In this document: one piece after another, positions 37,273 through 45,943 of the stretch | How positions within the stretch are numbered: position 1 is the first letter of the stretch | How the letters are laid out: every line of letters begins with the position of its first letter | DNA from: Hydrogenophaga taeniospiralis | Lineage (GTDB): Bacteria > Pseudomonadota > Gammaproteobacteria > Burkholderiales > Burkholderiaceae_C | Length of the DNA: 64,000 nt | Direction: 5' to 3' | NCBI RefSeq assembly: GCF_020510445.1 | Contig: NZ_JAHBAG010000001.1 | Location: forward strand, 88,501 to 152,500 | The notes under the pieces: model-generated | Seen by the model: the letters and a program-made list of their open reading frames with translations, nothing else | Told to the model about the DNA's origin: nothing | The model's database searches: none | Position numbers and translations under genes: made by a program

Positions 37273-39096
37273 TCAATCGAGAAGTGCTTTGTCGGCCTGG
37301 ATGTGAAAGCGCCGGTCGCGCTCGTAGGGGAACACGTCGTACACGTGGCCGGCGGCGATGCGTTCCTTGTGCGACTGCCAGAACGCCGCGTCGAGCAGGT
37401 CGGCGTGGTGTTTCATGAACACCTCGCGCACCTTCGGGTTGCCCAACAGGAAGGGGCCGAAGGTTTCGGGGAACACGTCGTGCCGGCCCACCGAGTACCA
37501 GATCTCGCCCGACATCTCGTCTTCCTCGTGGCGCGGCGCGGGCACGCGGCGGAAGTTGCAGTCGGTGATGTATTCGATCTCGTCGTAGTCGTAGAACACC
37601 ACCTTGCCGTGGCGCGTGATGCCAAAGTTCTTCCACAGCATGTCGCCGGGGAAGATGTTGGCGGCCACCAGGTCCTTGATGGCGTTGCCGTACTCCACCA
37701 CCGCGCGCTCCAGCTGGGCGTGCGCGAACGGATCGTCGGCCCGGGCCTGCAGCGCATCGAACGCCTCCTGCAGATAGATGTTGAGCGGAATCATGCGGCG
37801 CTCGATGTAGACGTGCTTGACGACCACCTCGATGTCCCCGTCCCCGTTGCGGTCGCTGATCTCCAGCTGGCTGGGCGCGAACTTCTGGATCTCGGCGATC
37901 AGTTCGTCGGTGAAACGCTCGCGCGGGAAACCCACCTCGGAGAACTCCAGCGTGTCGGCCATGCGGCCCACGCGGTCGTGCTGCTTGACCAGCAGGTACT
38001 TGTCGCGGATCTGCTCGCGCGTGGTGTCCTTCTGCGGCGGGTAAAAGTCCTTGATGACCTTGAACACGAACGGAAAACTCGGCAGATCGAACACCAGCAT
38101 CACCATGCCCTTGATGCCAGGCGCGATGCGGAACTTGTCGGTGGAATGCCGCATGTGGAACAGGAAGTCGCGGTAGAACAGCGTCTTGCCCTGCTTGGCC
38201 AGGCCGAGCGCGTTGTAGAACTCGGCGCGCGGCTTGCGCGGCATCATGCTGCGCAGGAACTGCACGTAGGCGCTGGGGATTTCCATGTCCACCATGAAAT
38301 ACGCCCGAGCGAAGCTGAAGAGGATCAGCAGGTCGTCTTCACCGAACAGCGCCGCGTCCACCACCAGCTGGCCCTGCTCGTTGTGCAGGATGGGCAGGGC
38401 GAACGGCACTTCCTGGAAGCCGTTGATGATCTTGCCGACCACGTAGGCGCCCTTGTTGCGGAAGAACAGGCCCGAGAGCACCTGGAACTGGAAATTGGCG
38501 CGCAGCTTCACGTGGTCGAAGTGCGGCTTCATGGCTTCGAGCACCAGATGGGCGTCGCGCGCGAGGTCTTCGAACGGCACGCGCAGGTCGAAGTCCGCGA
38601 TCATGCGCAGCACCTCGGCCTCCATGTTGTCGGCGGTCGGGTAATAGCAGCGGTAGGTGGGCAGGGCCCGCGGTTCGTCGTTCTCGATGTACTCGGTGGA
38701 CACGGCCGGGCGCACGAAGATGAAGTCGTTCTGGAAATACGCGCGCTGCAGGATCTTGGTGCAGACCGAGTTGAAAAAAGTCTCGGCCAGCTCGGGCTGG
38801 TGGTGGTTCACCAGCAGGCCGATGTAGTGCAGCTTGACCTGTTCCCACACGTCCATGGTCCGTTCGTCGGCCTTGAACTCCTTGTGCAGCCGCATCACGC
38901 ATTCGTTCACGCGCAGGTCGTAGAACTCGATGCGCTCGCGCTGCGCGCGCTGCTGACCGCGCCAGTCGCGCGTCTCGAAGCGGTGTTTGGCGCGGGCCGA
39001 CTCGGTGCGGAACAGCCGGTAGTGCCGATTGAAGCCATCCATCATCGCCTTGGCGATGTCGTAGGCCACCGTGGAATCGAGTCGCTGGGGGAACAT
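37273..39096 (-). CDS. aceK: Isocitrate dehydrogenase kinase/phosphatase
   Basis: A 607-residue bifunctional enzyme that switches isocitrate dehydrogenase off by phosphorylation, sending isocitrate to the glyoxylate shunt when acetyl-CoA-producing carbon sources are used. The protein is full length (family about 580-610). Family-characteristic stretches include [20 protein letters not shown], the kinase nucleotide region [20 protein letters not shown], the catalytic area [20 protein letters not shown] and [17 protein letters not shown]. It is 20 bases before the thiolase, inside the leucine/acyl-CoA operon rather than near aceA or aceB. Confidence 0.96.
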   Translation of the reverse strand: MFPQRLDSTVAYDIAKAMMDGFNRHYRLFRTESARAKHRFETRDWRGQQRAQRERIEFYDLRVNECVMRLHKEFKADERTMDVWEQVKLHYIGLLVNHHQPELAETFFNSVCTKILQRAYFQNDFIFVRPAVSTEYIENDEPRALPTYRCYYPTADNMEAEVLRMIADFDLRVPFEDLARDAHLVLEAMKPHFDHVKLRANFQFQVLSGLFFRNKGAYVVGKIINGFQEVPFALPILHNEQGQLVVDAALFGEDDLLILFSFARAYFMVDMEIPSAYVQFLRSMMPRKPRAEFYNALGLAKQGKTLFYRDFLFHMRHSTDKFRIAPGIKGMVMLVFDLPSFPFVFKVIKDFYPPQKDTTREQIRDKYLLVKQHDRVGRMADTLEFSEVGFPRERFTDELIAEIQKFAPSQLEISDRNGDGDIEVVVKHVYIERRMIPLNIYLQEAFDALQARADDPFAHAQLERAVVEYGNAIKDLVAANIFPGDMLWKNFGITRHGKVVFYDYDEIEYITDCNFRRVPAPRHEEDEMSGEIWYSVGRHDVFPETFGPFLLGNPKVREVFMKHHADLLDAAFWQSHKERIAAGHVYDVFPYERDRRFHIQADKALLD

Positions 39097-39118
39097 GCCG
39101 GTCCTTGTGTCGGCAAGC

Positions 39119-39787
39119 TCAGGCGGCCGTGTCCCGGCGCTTGGCGGCCACGCCCGCCAGGGCGGCCTGGTAGATGGATTCCAGCCCCCCGGCGCCGTCC
39201 ACCGTCATCAGCATGTCGCGCAGCAGGCCGTCGCTCAGGGCGTAGACCCAGGCGTGCAGCGTGAGCGCCTGGCCGCGCGCCCAGGCGTCCTGCACCACGG
39301 TGGTCTGGGCCACGTTCATCACCTGCTCGATGGCGTTGAGCTCGCACAGCACCTCGACCCGGAAGTCCTCGGGCGTGGCCGCGATGAGCGCGGCGTGGCG
39401 GTCGCGCACGTCCTTGATGTGGCGCAGCCAGTTGTCGGCCAGGCCCACGCGGGTGTCGTTCAGCGCGGCCTTCACGCCGCCGCAACCGTAGTGGCCCACC
39501 ACCATCAGGTGTTTCACCTGCAACTGGTCCACCGCGAACTGGATGGTGGACAGACAGTTCAGATCGGTGGGCACCACCACGTTGGCCACATTGCGGTGCA
39601 CGAACACCTCGCCCGGGGCCAGGCCGGTGATCTGGTTGGCCGGCACGCGGCTGTCGGAACAGCCGATCCACATGTACTGTGGGCTTTGCTGGGCCAGCAG
39701 ATCGGTGAAGAAGGTGGGCTTCTCGCGAACCATGGCCGCAGCCCATTCGCGGTTGTGGTCAAACAGGTCTTGCAGCGTTGAACTCAT
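39119..39787 (-). CDS. can: Beta-class carbonic anhydrase
   Basis: A 222-residue zinc enzyme interconverting CO2 and bicarbonate. The zinc ligands and the Asp-Arg dyad are present: C43, D45 and R47 in [11 protein letters not shown]99 and C102 in [14 protein letters not shown]. It is 22 bases upstream of aceK and between it and isovaleryl-CoA dehydrogenase. In a pathway with the bicarbonate-using MCC, this is a fitting place, though the enzyme also serves general carboxylations. Confidence 0.95.
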   Translation of the reverse strand: MSSTLQDLFDHNREWAAAMVREKPTFFTDLLAQQSPQYMWIGCSDSRVPANQITGLAPGEVFVHRNVANVVVPTDLNCLSTIQFAVDQLQVKHLMVVGHYGCGGVKAALNDTRVGLADNWLRHIKDVRDRHAALIAATPEDFRVEVLCELNAIEQVMNVAQTTVVQDAWARGQALTLHAWVYALSDGLLRDMLMTVDGAGGLESIYQAALAGVAAKRRDTAA

Positions 39788-39850
39788 GGGGCATCCGGTG
39801 GGGGTGGAACAGCGTGGCCATTGTCGGGCAAGGCCGTTTCACCCGGTGTT

Positions 39851-41032
39851 TCAGCAGGTCTCGGCAAACAGCTCGCGCCCGATCAGCATGCGACGGATTT
39901 CACTGGTGCCGGCGCCGATCTCGTACAGCTTGGCGTCCCGCCACAAACGGCCCAGCGGGTACTCGTTGATGTAGCCGTTGCCGCCGTAGATCTGCACGCC
40001 CTCGCCCGCCATCCAGGTCGCCTTCTCGGCCGTCCAGAGGATGACCGAGGCGCAGTCCTTGCGCACCTGGCGCACGTGGTCGGTGCCCAGCAGGTCGAGG
40101 TTCTTGGCCACGGTGTAGGCGAAGCTGCGCGCAGCCTGCAGCACGGTGTACATGTCGGCCACCTTGCCCTGGATCAGCTGGAACTCGCCGATGCTCTGGC
40201 CGAATTGCTTGCGGTCGTGGATGTAGGGGATCACGTTGTCCATGACCGACTGCATGATGCCCAGCGGACCACCGGTGAGCACGGCGCGCTCGTAGTCCAG
40301 CCCGCTCATCAGCACCTTGGCGCCCATGTTGAGGCCGCCCAGGATGTTCTGTGCCGGCACCTCGACGTTCTGGAACACCAGCTCGCCGGTGTGGCTGCCG
40401 CGCATGCCCAGCTTGTCGAGCTTCTGTGCGATGGAGAAACCGGACATGCCCTTCTCGATCAGGAACGCCGTCACGCCGCGCGCGCCCATCTCGGGCTCGC
40501 TCTTGGCGTAGACCACCAGGGTGTCGGCGTCGGGGCCGTTGGTGATCCACATCTTGTTGCCGTTGAGCAGGTAATAACCGCCCTTGTCTTCAGCCTTCAG
40601 CTTCATGCTGATCACGTCGGAACCGGCACCGGGTTCGCTCATGGCGAGCGCGCCCACGTGTTCGCCGCTGATCAGCTTGGGCAGGTATTTGGCCTTCTGC
40701 TCGGGCGTGCCGTTGCGGTTGATCTGGTTCACGCACAGGTTGCTGTGCGCGCCGTAAGAGAGGCCCACCGAAGCGCTGGCGCGGCTGATCTCTTCCATCG
40801 CCACCATGTGGGCGAGGTAGCCCATGTTGGCGCCGCCGTACTGCTCGGGCACGGTGATGCCGAGCACGCCCAGCTCGCCCATCTTGCGCCAGCAGTCCAT
40901 GGGGAACTGGTCGCTCTTGTCGATCTCGGCCGCACGGGGCGCGATCTCGGCCTGCGCGAATTCGCGCACCGCGTCGCGCAGGGCGTCGATGTCTTCACCG
41001 AGTTGGAAATTGAGGCCGGGCAGGTTGTTCAT
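39851..41032 (-). CDS. liuA: Isovaleryl-CoA dehydrogenase
   Basis: FAD-dependent first committed step of leucine catabolism, isovaleryl-CoA to 3-methylcrotonyl-CoA; 393 residues. The usual C-terminal catalytic YEGT is here [11 protein letters not shown], and the base is instead the Glu in [17 protein letters not shown], the switch known in isovaleryl-CoA dehydrogenase. Other markers: [20 protein letters not shown] and [15 protein letters not shown]. The predicted route continues with MCC at 17-23 kb. It follows the PaaI-type thioesterase gene and shares the LiuR operator ahead of it. Confidence 0.95.
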   Translation of the reverse strand: MNNLPGLNFQLGEDIDALRDAVREFAQAEIAPRAAEIDKSDQFPMDCWRKMGELGVLGITVPEQYGGANMGYLAHMVAMEEISRASASVGLSYGAHSNLCVNQINRNGTPEQKAKYLPKLISGEHVGALAMSEPGAGSDVISMKLKAEDKGGYYLLNGNKMWITNGPDADTLVVYAKSEPEMGARGVTAFLIEKGMSGFSIAQKLDKLGMRGSHTGELVFQNVEVPAQNILGGLNMGAKVLMSGLDYERAVLTGGPLGIMQSVMDNVIPYIHDRKQFGQSIGEFQLIQGKVADMYTVLQAARSFAYTVAKNLDLLGTDHVRQVRKDCASVILWTAEKATWMAGEGVQIYGGNGYINEYPLGRLWRDAKLYEIGAGTSEIRRMLIGRELFAETC

Positions 41033-41063
41033 GGAGGGTCTCCTGAGGGGGTTTGGGGGTTCA

Positions 41064-41104
41064 CGCCCTCTCCCTCTGGGAGAGGGTTGGGGTGAGGGCT
41101 TGGG
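41064..41104 (+). repeat. GC-rich repeat, family C, copy 2
   Basis: CCCTCTCCCTCTGGGAGAGG followed by GTTGGGGTGAGGG. The same kind of stem occurs inside uvrA at 2.9 kb. It lies between the isovaleryl-CoA dehydrogenase start and the thioesterase stop. Confidence 0.6.
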
Positions 41105-41116
41105 AGGTCACGAATA

Positions 41117-41563
41117 TCAGTAGGTCTTGGGCACCGGCACCAGTGTCTGCTGCATCACCGCGCAGTCCGAGCGCCGGCCGTCCGCCGCCACGTGCACCAC
41201 CTCGGCGGCGGTCACGATGATGCGTTTGCCGGCCTTGGTGACGCGGCCCGTGGCCTGCAGCTCACCGCCCTGGAAGGCCGCGAGGAAGTTGATCTTGTAT
41301 TCCACCGTCGTGACCTCCATGCCCTCGGGTGCCACGGTCAGGGCCGCGTAGCCCCCGGCGATGTCGGCCAGCGCGCCCATGGCGCCGCCGTGAAAGCCGC
41401 CCTGCTGCTGCGTCACACGGTCCGAATACGGCAGCCCCAGCGTGACCGTGCCCGGCGCAACGACCAGCAGGCGCACGCCCAGTTGCACCATCATGCCCTG
41501 GCGCTCCAGGCTGGCCTGCACGCGCTGGCGCAGGGCCTCGTGATCGGGGGTGGGGGGTGTCAT
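41117..41563 (-). CDS. PaaI-type thioesterase (hot-dog fold)
   Basis: A 148-residue hot-dog-fold protein of the PaaI/YigI group. The catalytic-type segment is QQGGFHGGAMGALADIAGGY (the HGG region with Asp), followed by VTTVEYKINFLAAF and VTAAEVVHVAADGR. Such enzymes hydrolyse acyl-CoA esters. It is first gene after the LiuR operator and probably the first gene of the isovaleryl-CoA dehydrogenase operon. Only 85 bases separate it from the isovaleryl-CoA dehydrogenase start. Confidence 0.87.
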   Translation of the reverse strand: MTPPTPDHEALRQRVQASLERQGMMVQLGVRLLVVAPGTVTLGLPYSDRVTQQQGGFHGGAMGALADIAGGYAALTVAPEGMEVTTVEYKINFLAAFQGGELQATGRVTKAGKRIIVTAAEVVHVAADGRRSDCAVMQQTLVPVPKTY

Positions 41564-41581
41564 GTCGGGTTGGCTTTTTGA

Positions 41582-41603
41582 TTTACGTTTACGTAAACGT
41601 CAA
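41582..41603. promoter_or_regulatory. LiuR-type operator 1, ahead of thioesterase/liuA operon
   Basis: It contains the perfect 16-base palindrome ACGTTTACGTAAACGT (41585-41600) with partly matching flanks (TTT and CAA). It lies 19 bases before the thioesterase ATG. The same core recurs in front of the MerR-type LiuR gene at 43668-43689 with 19 of 22 bases shared. LiuR motifs described for proteobacteria are of this TTTACG/CGTAAA type. Confidence 0.8.
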
Positions 41604-41628
41604 TTATGACCGAATGTCGATCCCACCG

Positions 41629-41645
41629 AAAAGCCCCCGAGGGGC
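41629..41645 (-). terminator. Intrinsic terminator after the TetR gene
   Basis: On the minus strand a GCCCC-TCG-GGGGC hairpin is followed by TTTT, five bases beyond the TetR stop. It would separate tetR from the LiuR-controlled operon. Confidence 0.55.
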
Positions 41646-41649
41646 AACC

Positions 41650-42228
41650 TCAGGCCGCGACCAGCCTTGAGAGCAGCAGGCGCGTGGCCTTCTCATACGG
41701 CGCGACAGCCTCGCCCCGGGCCATGGCCAGCGCCGCGCGGTCGAACATGGCCGACAGCAATACCGCCAGTTCACGCAACGGCAGCCCAGCGCCCGCCGCC
41801 GGCAGCGCCTGCCGCAGACCTTCCTGCAGGGCCTGGAAACCGGCCAGATCGCTCAGCGCCATCACCCGATCGGCCGTGAGCACGGCGGGCACCTCCAGCA
41901 GCAGCAGGCGGGCCCGGCCACGGCCAGCCATGGCCGCGAAATAGGCCTGAGCGCCGGCCATCAAGGCCTCCACCGGGTCGGTGTGCCCGGCGGTCTGGCG
42001 GGCGATCTCGTCCGCCACCTCCTGCGCCACCTGCCGCGCCACGGCCTCGAACAGCTCGGCCTTGTCGGTGAAGTGGTGGTAGAGCGCGCCGCGCGTCAGC
42101 TTCGCCGTCGCCACGATCTCGGGCGTGCCGGTGCCGGCGTAGCCGCGCTCCTCGAACAGCCCCCGCGCGGCCAACATCAGCGCGGCCCGCGTGGTTTCGG
42201 TGCGTTCTTCTTGCGATCGACGGTTCAT
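41650..42228 (-). CDS. TetR/AcrR-family regulator
   Basis: A repressor of 192 residues. The N-terminal HTH is [20 protein letters not shown] with [20 protein letters not shown], the standard TetR DNA-binding segment (recognition helix [10 protein letters not shown]). The helical C-terminal domain should bind a ligand. Start 42228 is chosen ([11 protein letters not shown]); three more codons upstream are possible. It is divergent from a VOC protein gene, and two tandem TetR-type palindromes fill the gap, so it likely represses itself and that gene. Confidence 0.92.
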   Translation of the reverse strand: MNRRSQEERTETTRAALMLAARGLFEERGYAGTGTPEIVATAKLTRGALYHHFTDKAELFEAVARQVAQEVADEIARQTAGHTDPVEALMAGAQAYFAAMAGRGRARLLLLEVPAVLTADRVMALSDLAGFQALQEGLRQALPAAGAGLPLRELAVLLSAMFDRAALAMARGEAVAPYEKATRLLLSRLVAA

Positions 42229-42242
42229 GGCGGTCATTTCAT

Positions 42243-42288
42243 ACGTGCAGTCTGTATGTTATATTGAAATTACATACAGACTGTATGT
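42243..42288. promoter_or_regulatory. Two tandem TetR-type operators between tetR and VOC gene
   Basis: ACATACAGACTGTATGT (42272-42288) is a 17-base palindrome with 8-base arms. A second, imperfect copy ends with CAGTCTGTATGT (42248-42259). Together they also form a larger inverted repeat with 12-base arms around 42260-42271. This placement fits a repressor controlling both divergent genes. Confidence 0.75.
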
Positions 42289-42311
42289 CACTTTCACACC
42301 GGAGCCCTGCC

Positions 42312-42749
42312 ATGAAATCGACGCAGTACTACCCCGTTCTCATGACCGACCGCGTGGCCGAGACCGCCCGCTTCTACGAAACGCATTTCCGCTTCATCCG
42401 CCAGTTCGACAGCAACTGGTACGTCCACCTGCAGTCCGCCGAAGACGCATCGGTCAACCTGGCCGTCCTCGACCGCGACCACGCCACCATCCCCGTGGTG
42501 GCGCGCGGCCAGCAGGCCAGCGGCCTGCTGCTCAACTTCGAGGTGGATGATGTGGACGCCGAATACCAGCGCGCCGTCGCGCAGGGCCTGCCCATGCTGC
42601 TGGCGCTGCGCGACGAGGACTTCGGCCAGCGCCACTTCATCGTGCAGGACCCGAATGGCGTGATGATCGACGTCATCCAGCCGATCCCGCCGAGCGAAGA
42701 CTTCCTGCGCCAGTACGCCGAAGGGGCGGCCACAGGCGGCGCCGCTTGA
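42312..42749 (+). CDS. VOC-family protein (glyoxalase/bleomycin-resistance fold)
   Basis: A 145-residue vicinal-oxygen-chelate protein with the paired beta-alpha-beta modules: [20 protein letters not shown] at the start, and [18 protein letters not shown] at the end with the metal-side DPNG motif. The start follows GGAG. Small VOC proteins include dioxygenases, antibiotic-binding proteins and isomerases; nothing narrows this one. The strong TetR-operator pattern upstream suggests it answers to a small toxic molecule. Confidence 0.87.
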   Translation: MKSTQYYPVLMTDRVAETARFYETHFRFIRQFDSNWYVHLQSAEDASVNLAVLDRDHATIPVVARGQQASGLLLNFEVDDVDAEYQRAVAQGLPMLLALRDEDFGQRHFIVQDPNGVMIDVIQPIPPSEDFLRQYAEGAATGGAA

Positions 42750-42762
42750 GGCGGCCGCCCCT

Positions 42763-43128
42763 TCAGGCAGCGCGCGCGAGATACACCAGCACCAGGCCCA
42801 CCGCCGCCGGCAAGGCCTGCACAAAGAGAATCTTGCGGCTGGCGGTGACCGCGCCGTACAGGCCGGCCACCAGCACGCAGCCCAGGAAGAACACCTTCAC
42901 CCCGAAACCATCGGGACCCAGCAGCAGCCCCCAGACCAGGCCCGCGGCCAGGAAGCCGTTGTACAGCCCCTGGTTGGCCGCCAGCACCTTGGTGAGCGCG
43001 GCCTTCTCCGGCGTGTTGCCGAAGGCCTTCAGACCGGCCGGCTTGTCCCACAGGAACATTTCCAGCACCAGGAAGTAGATGTGCAAGAGCGCGACAAGAC
43101 CGATGACGATGCTGGCAATGAGTGACAT
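42763..43128 (-). CDS. DUF1304 family membrane protein
   Basis: A 121-residue membrane protein with four predicted spans; the segment ALLHIYFLVLEMFLWDKPAG is the DUF1304 signature, then NTPEKAALTKVLAANQGLYN. No function is known. Start 43128 gives the family N-terminus MSLIASIVIGLVALLH; ten further codons upstream are open. It converges with the VOC gene, 13 bases apart. Confidence 0.87.
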   Translation of the reverse strand: MSLIASIVIGLVALLHIYFLVLEMFLWDKPAGLKAFGNTPEKAALTKVLAANQGLYNGFLAAGLVWGLLLGPDGFGVKVFFLGCVLVAGLYGAVTASRKILFVQALPAAVGLVLVYLARAA

Positions 43129-43179
43129 GGAAAGTCCTGCAAAAAGGGGGGCCGCCATCGTAGCAGCGCTGCCCGCGCG

Positions 43180-43599
43180 TCAGACCGGCTGGCCGGGCTT
43201 GAGCGTCTTTTCCACCTTCGCCAGCAGCGCCCGCGCCTCTTTTTCGTGCACCTTCACCTCGTCGAGGTTGGCCACCAGATCGGCCATCTGCTCTTCGAGC
43301 TGGCGCTTGTGGTCGGCCAGCACGGTGAGGAACTTGCGCAGCTGCGGCCCGGTGTCGCGCGGGCTGTCGTACATGTCGATGATCTCTTTGGCCTCGGTCA
43401 ACGACAGCCCCAGGCGCTTGGCGCGCAGTGTGAGCTTCAGGCGGGTGCGGTCGCGCGCGCTGTAGACGCGGTTGCGCCCGCCCGGGCCTTCGCGCTGCGG
43501 TTGCAGCAGGCCCATGTCTTCGTAAAAGCGGATCGCGCGCGTGGTCAGGTCGAACTCGCGGGCCAGATCGCTGATGGTGTAGGTCGGGTTGCTCGCCAT
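43180..43599 (-). CDS. liuR: MerR-family regulator, LiuR
   Basis: A 139-residue MerR-type regulator. The winged helix is YTISDLAREFDLTTRAIRFY followed by EDMGLLQPQREGPGGRNRVY; a helical dimerisation part follows (LTLRAKRLGLSLTEAKEIID) and a coiled-coil C-terminus. It lacks the cysteines of metal-sensing MerR proteins. The match to LiuR, regulator of branched-chain amino acid and leucine catabolism in Proteobacteria, rests on sequence style plus two palindromic operators, one by its own start and one by the isovaleryl-CoA dehydrogenase operon. Confidence 0.88.
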   Translation of the reverse strand: MASNPTYTISDLAREFDLTTRAIRFYEDMGLLQPQREGPGGRNRVYSARDRTRLKLTLRAKRLGLSLTEAKEIIDMYDSPRDTGPQLRKFLTVLADHKRQLEEQMADLVANLDEVKVHEKEARALLAKVEKTLKPGQPV

Positions 43600-43667
43600 G
43601 GAAGGGTGGGGTCTTGTCGACTGGCGGACACCGGATCGGGACCCCGCTCCGTAGAATGCCCAGCATA

Positions 43668-43689
43668 TTGACGTTTACGTCAACGTCAG
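43668..43689. promoter_or_regulatory. LiuR-type operator 2, between liuR and divergent metallo-hydrolase
   Basis: Contains ACGTTTACGTCAACGTCA with the same core as the operator at 41582-41603 (19 of 22 bases alike). It is 69 bases before the liuR start and 31 bases before the metallo-hydrolase start. On the minus strand TTGACG and CATTCT are 19 bases apart across the site, the long spacing typical of MerR-controlled promoters. Confidence 0.78.
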
Positions 43690-43719
43690 TCGACGGCATC
43701 TTAACGGAATCCACACCGC

Positions 43720-44790
43720 ATGAATCCCCCCACCCGAGAGCAGCTCGAAGCCCGCCTGCACTACCCGCTGGGCGACGTGCTGCCCGAAGCCGGCCACACG
43801 CTCTCCGTGGCGCCCGGCGTGAAGTGGATCCGCATGGCGCTGCCGTTTGCGCTGGACCACATCAACCTCTGGCTGCTGCGCGACGCGCTGGACGGCCGCG
43901 AGGGCTGGACGGTGGTGGACTGCTGCATCACGCACGAGCGCTCGAAAGCGCAGTGGGAGCAGATCTTCGCGAACGAGCTCGACGGCCTGCCCATCCTGCG
44001 CGTGATCGTCACCCACATGCACCCGGACCACATCGGGCTGGCGCACTGGCTGTGTGAAAAATGGTCGTGCATGTTGTGGATCAGTGCCACCGACTACAAC
44101 TCGGCGCGCATCGGCTCGCAGAGCACCACCGGTTTCGGCGGCGCGAGCGCGGCGGACTTTTTCGCGTCGCACGGTCTGACCGACCCCGACAGCCTGGAGA
44201 AAATCCGGGGCCGGGCGAGCTACTACCCCAGCATGGTGCCGGCCGTTCCCCCGAGCCACCGCCGCCTGATGGACGGACAGACCGTGTCCATCGGCGGGCG
44301 CGCCTGGCGCTGCATCAGCGGCCACGGCCACGCGCCGGAGCACATCGCGCTGTATGGCGACGAGCTGCGGCTGCTCATCAGCGGCGACATGGTGCTGCCG
44401 CGCATCAGCACCAACGTGAGCGTGTACGACGTGGAACCCGAGAGCGACCCGCTGCTGCTGTTTCTCGAGTCGCTCGACAAATACCTGCCACTGCCCGAGG
44501 CCACGCTGGTGCTGCCCTCGCACGGCAAGCCCTTCACCGGGCTGCACGAACGCATCCAGCAGCTGAAAGACCACCACGCCGAACGCCTGGCCGAGCTGCT
44601 CGACGCCTGCCGCGCCGGCCCCATCAGCGGCGCGGACGCGATTCCCGTGCTGTTCCAGCGCGAGCTGGACCTGCACCAGACCACCTTCGCCATGGGCGAA
44701 GCGGTGGCGCATCTGCACCGGCTGTGGTTTGCCGGACAGGTGCGGCGGGAGCGCGATGCGGAAGGGATATACCGCTTCAGAGCGGTCTGA
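43720..44790 (+). CDS. MBL-fold metallo-hydrolase in the LiuR regulon
   Basis: A 356-residue metallo-beta-lactamase-fold hydrolase. The zinc motif HMHPDH is present (H99, H101, D103, H104), followed by GHGHAPEHIALYG (third His), the bridging Asp in LLISGDMVL and SHGKPFTG (His). The C-terminal 100 residues are a helical extension typical of the glyoxalase-II-like group with LACTB2-type tail. Its promoter region carries the LiuR operator, so it probably acts on an intermediate of leucine or acyl-CoA breakdown; the substrate is unknown. Confidence 0.88.
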   Translation: MNPPTREQLEARLHYPLGDVLPEAGHTLSVAPGVKWIRMALPFALDHINLWLLRDALDGREGWTVVDCCITHERSKAQWEQIFANELDGLPILRVIVTHMHPDHIGLAHWLCEKWSCMLWISATDYNSARIGSQSTTGFGGASAADFFASHGLTDPDSLEKIRGRASYYPSMVPAVPPSHRRLMDGQTVSIGGRAWRCISGHGHAPEHIALYGDELRLLISGDMVLPRISTNVSVYDVEPESDPLLLFLESLDKYLPLPEATLVLPSHGKPFTGLHERIQQLKDHHAERLAELLDACRAGPISGADAIPVLFQRELDLHQTTFAMGEAVAHLHRLWFAGQVRRERDAEGIYRFRAV

Positions 44791-44799
44791 AAAAAGGGG

Positions 44800-44905
44800 T
44801 TTCGCCGGGCCGTCCCAAGGCGAAACGCACCCCCGCGGGGGGCAGCGACCCGCGCAGCGGCGGAGCCTCGGGTTCCCGCCAACGGCGGGAGCACGCTCGG
44901 GGGCC
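44800..44905 (+). repeat. GC-rich interspersed repeat, family A, copy 3
   Basis: Contains GGGGGGCAGCGACCCGCGCA then GCGGCGGAGC, and a CCCGCCAACGGCGGGA stem. It fills the gap between the metallo-hydrolase stop and the protease stop (44906) and reaches right up to the latter. Confidence 0.75.
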
Positions 44906-45799
44906 TTATTCCCCGAGCGGCACCGCCGCCCGCTTGAGCGCTTTCCGGCGCTCGATGTGGTCGGGCATAACGCTGGCCACCACGTCCCAGAACTGCGGGC
45001 TGTGGTCCATGTGGCGCAGGTGGCTGAGCTCGTGCACCACCACGTAGTCCACCATGTCCATGCGCAGGTGGATCAAGCGCCAGTTCAGGCGGATGGTGCC
45101 GTCGGCGCTGGCGCTGCCCCAGCGCGTGCCGGCGCTGGACAGGCGCAGCTTCTCGTAGCGCACACCGAGCTGCGGCGCGAACAGGTCGAGCCGCTCGGCG
45201 AACACGCGCTTGGCCTGGCGCATCAGCCAGGCCTGGGCCGCATCGCGGATCTGCGCTTCGCTGGCGTTGCCCGCCAGCCCCAGGCGCAGCGTGCCCGGCC
45301 CATCGGCGGCGGGCTCCAACACCGCCCCCACCTGCGCGAAGCCGTGCGCGGGATCCAGCATCAACCGCAAGCGCTGGCCCAGAAAGTCCAGCTCGGCGCC
45401 ATCGGCCCAGACCGTGCGCGAGCGCTCCAGCTCACCCGCGCGCTCGCGGGCCCGGCGCAGTTTTTCCAGCACCCAGCCGGCCTTGTCGTGCAGCAGCGCC
45501 TCGACCTCGCCCACCGGCGTCCAGCGCGGCGCGCTCACGCTCAGGCCGTCGGGCCCCACCGACAGCCCGATGGTGCGGCGCTTGCCGCGCTTGAATTCGT
45601 AGGCCACCTCGCAGCTGTCCAGCCGCAGCAGCCGGTTGGCGCGCGGGTGGTGCCAGGTGCCGGGCTGGAACACCTGGTTCAGCGGCTCGGCGGGGGGCGC
45701 ATCGGGCCGAGGCCTCGCCACGGGCGCGGGTGGCCTGGGCTGCGGCACGGGCTCAGGCCCGGTCAGAAAATCCAGCGCCAGCTGAACAAAGCGCTGCAT
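44906..45799 (-). CDS. YgjP-type zinc metalloprotease (DUF45/M48-like)
   Basis: A 297-residue predicted metallopeptidase. The HExxH motif is VVHELSHLRHMDHSPQFWD (zinc His-Glu-x2-His, and third ligand in the HSPQFW region), typical of the YgjP/DUF45 family. RWGSASADGTIRLNWRLIHL precedes it, as in the family. The N-terminal 50 residues are Pro-rich. Its target is unknown. It ends the cell-envelope run that starts with corC. Start 45799. Confidence 0.9.
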   Translation of the reverse strand: MQRFVQLALDFLTGPEPVPQPRPPAPVARPRPDAPPAEPLNQVFQPGTWHHPRANRLLRLDSCEVAYEFKRGKRRTIGLSVGPDGLSVSAPRWTPVGEVEALLHDKAGWVLEKLRRARERAGELERSRTVWADGAELDFLGQRLRLMLDPAHGFAQVGAVLEPAADGPGTLRLGLAGNASEAQIRDAAQAWLMRQAKRVFAERLDLFAPQLGVRYEKLRLSSAGTRWGSASADGTIRLNWRLIHLRMDMVDYVVVHELSHLRHMDHSPQFWDVVASVMPDHIERRKALKRAAVPLGE

Positions 45800-45840
45800 G
45801 GACTCAGACCCACCCCGAGCGAAGCGCCCCAACCCAGAAC

Positions 45841-45920
45841 ACCGCGAAACCGGCTTTGCCGGGCCACTCGCATCGCCCCCTTGAGGGGGTGACGCGCTGC
45901 AAGCGCGGCGCGGGTGTGGG
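45841..45920 (+). repeat. GC-rich interspersed repeat, family B, copy 2
   Basis: ACCGCGAAACCGGCTTTGCC then GCCCCCTTGAGGGGG and GCGCTGCAAGCGC stems. Lies between the protease start and the plsC stop (45944). Confidence 0.75.
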
Positions 45921-45943
45921 CTCGTCCAGCGCGGAGGGGGTGG

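Noticed and set aside
34071..41032. The two acyl-CoA dehydrogenase genes as recent duplicates
   Set aside because: The catalytic base is in different places (YEGT versus the DYERAVL Glu), so they are distinct family members.
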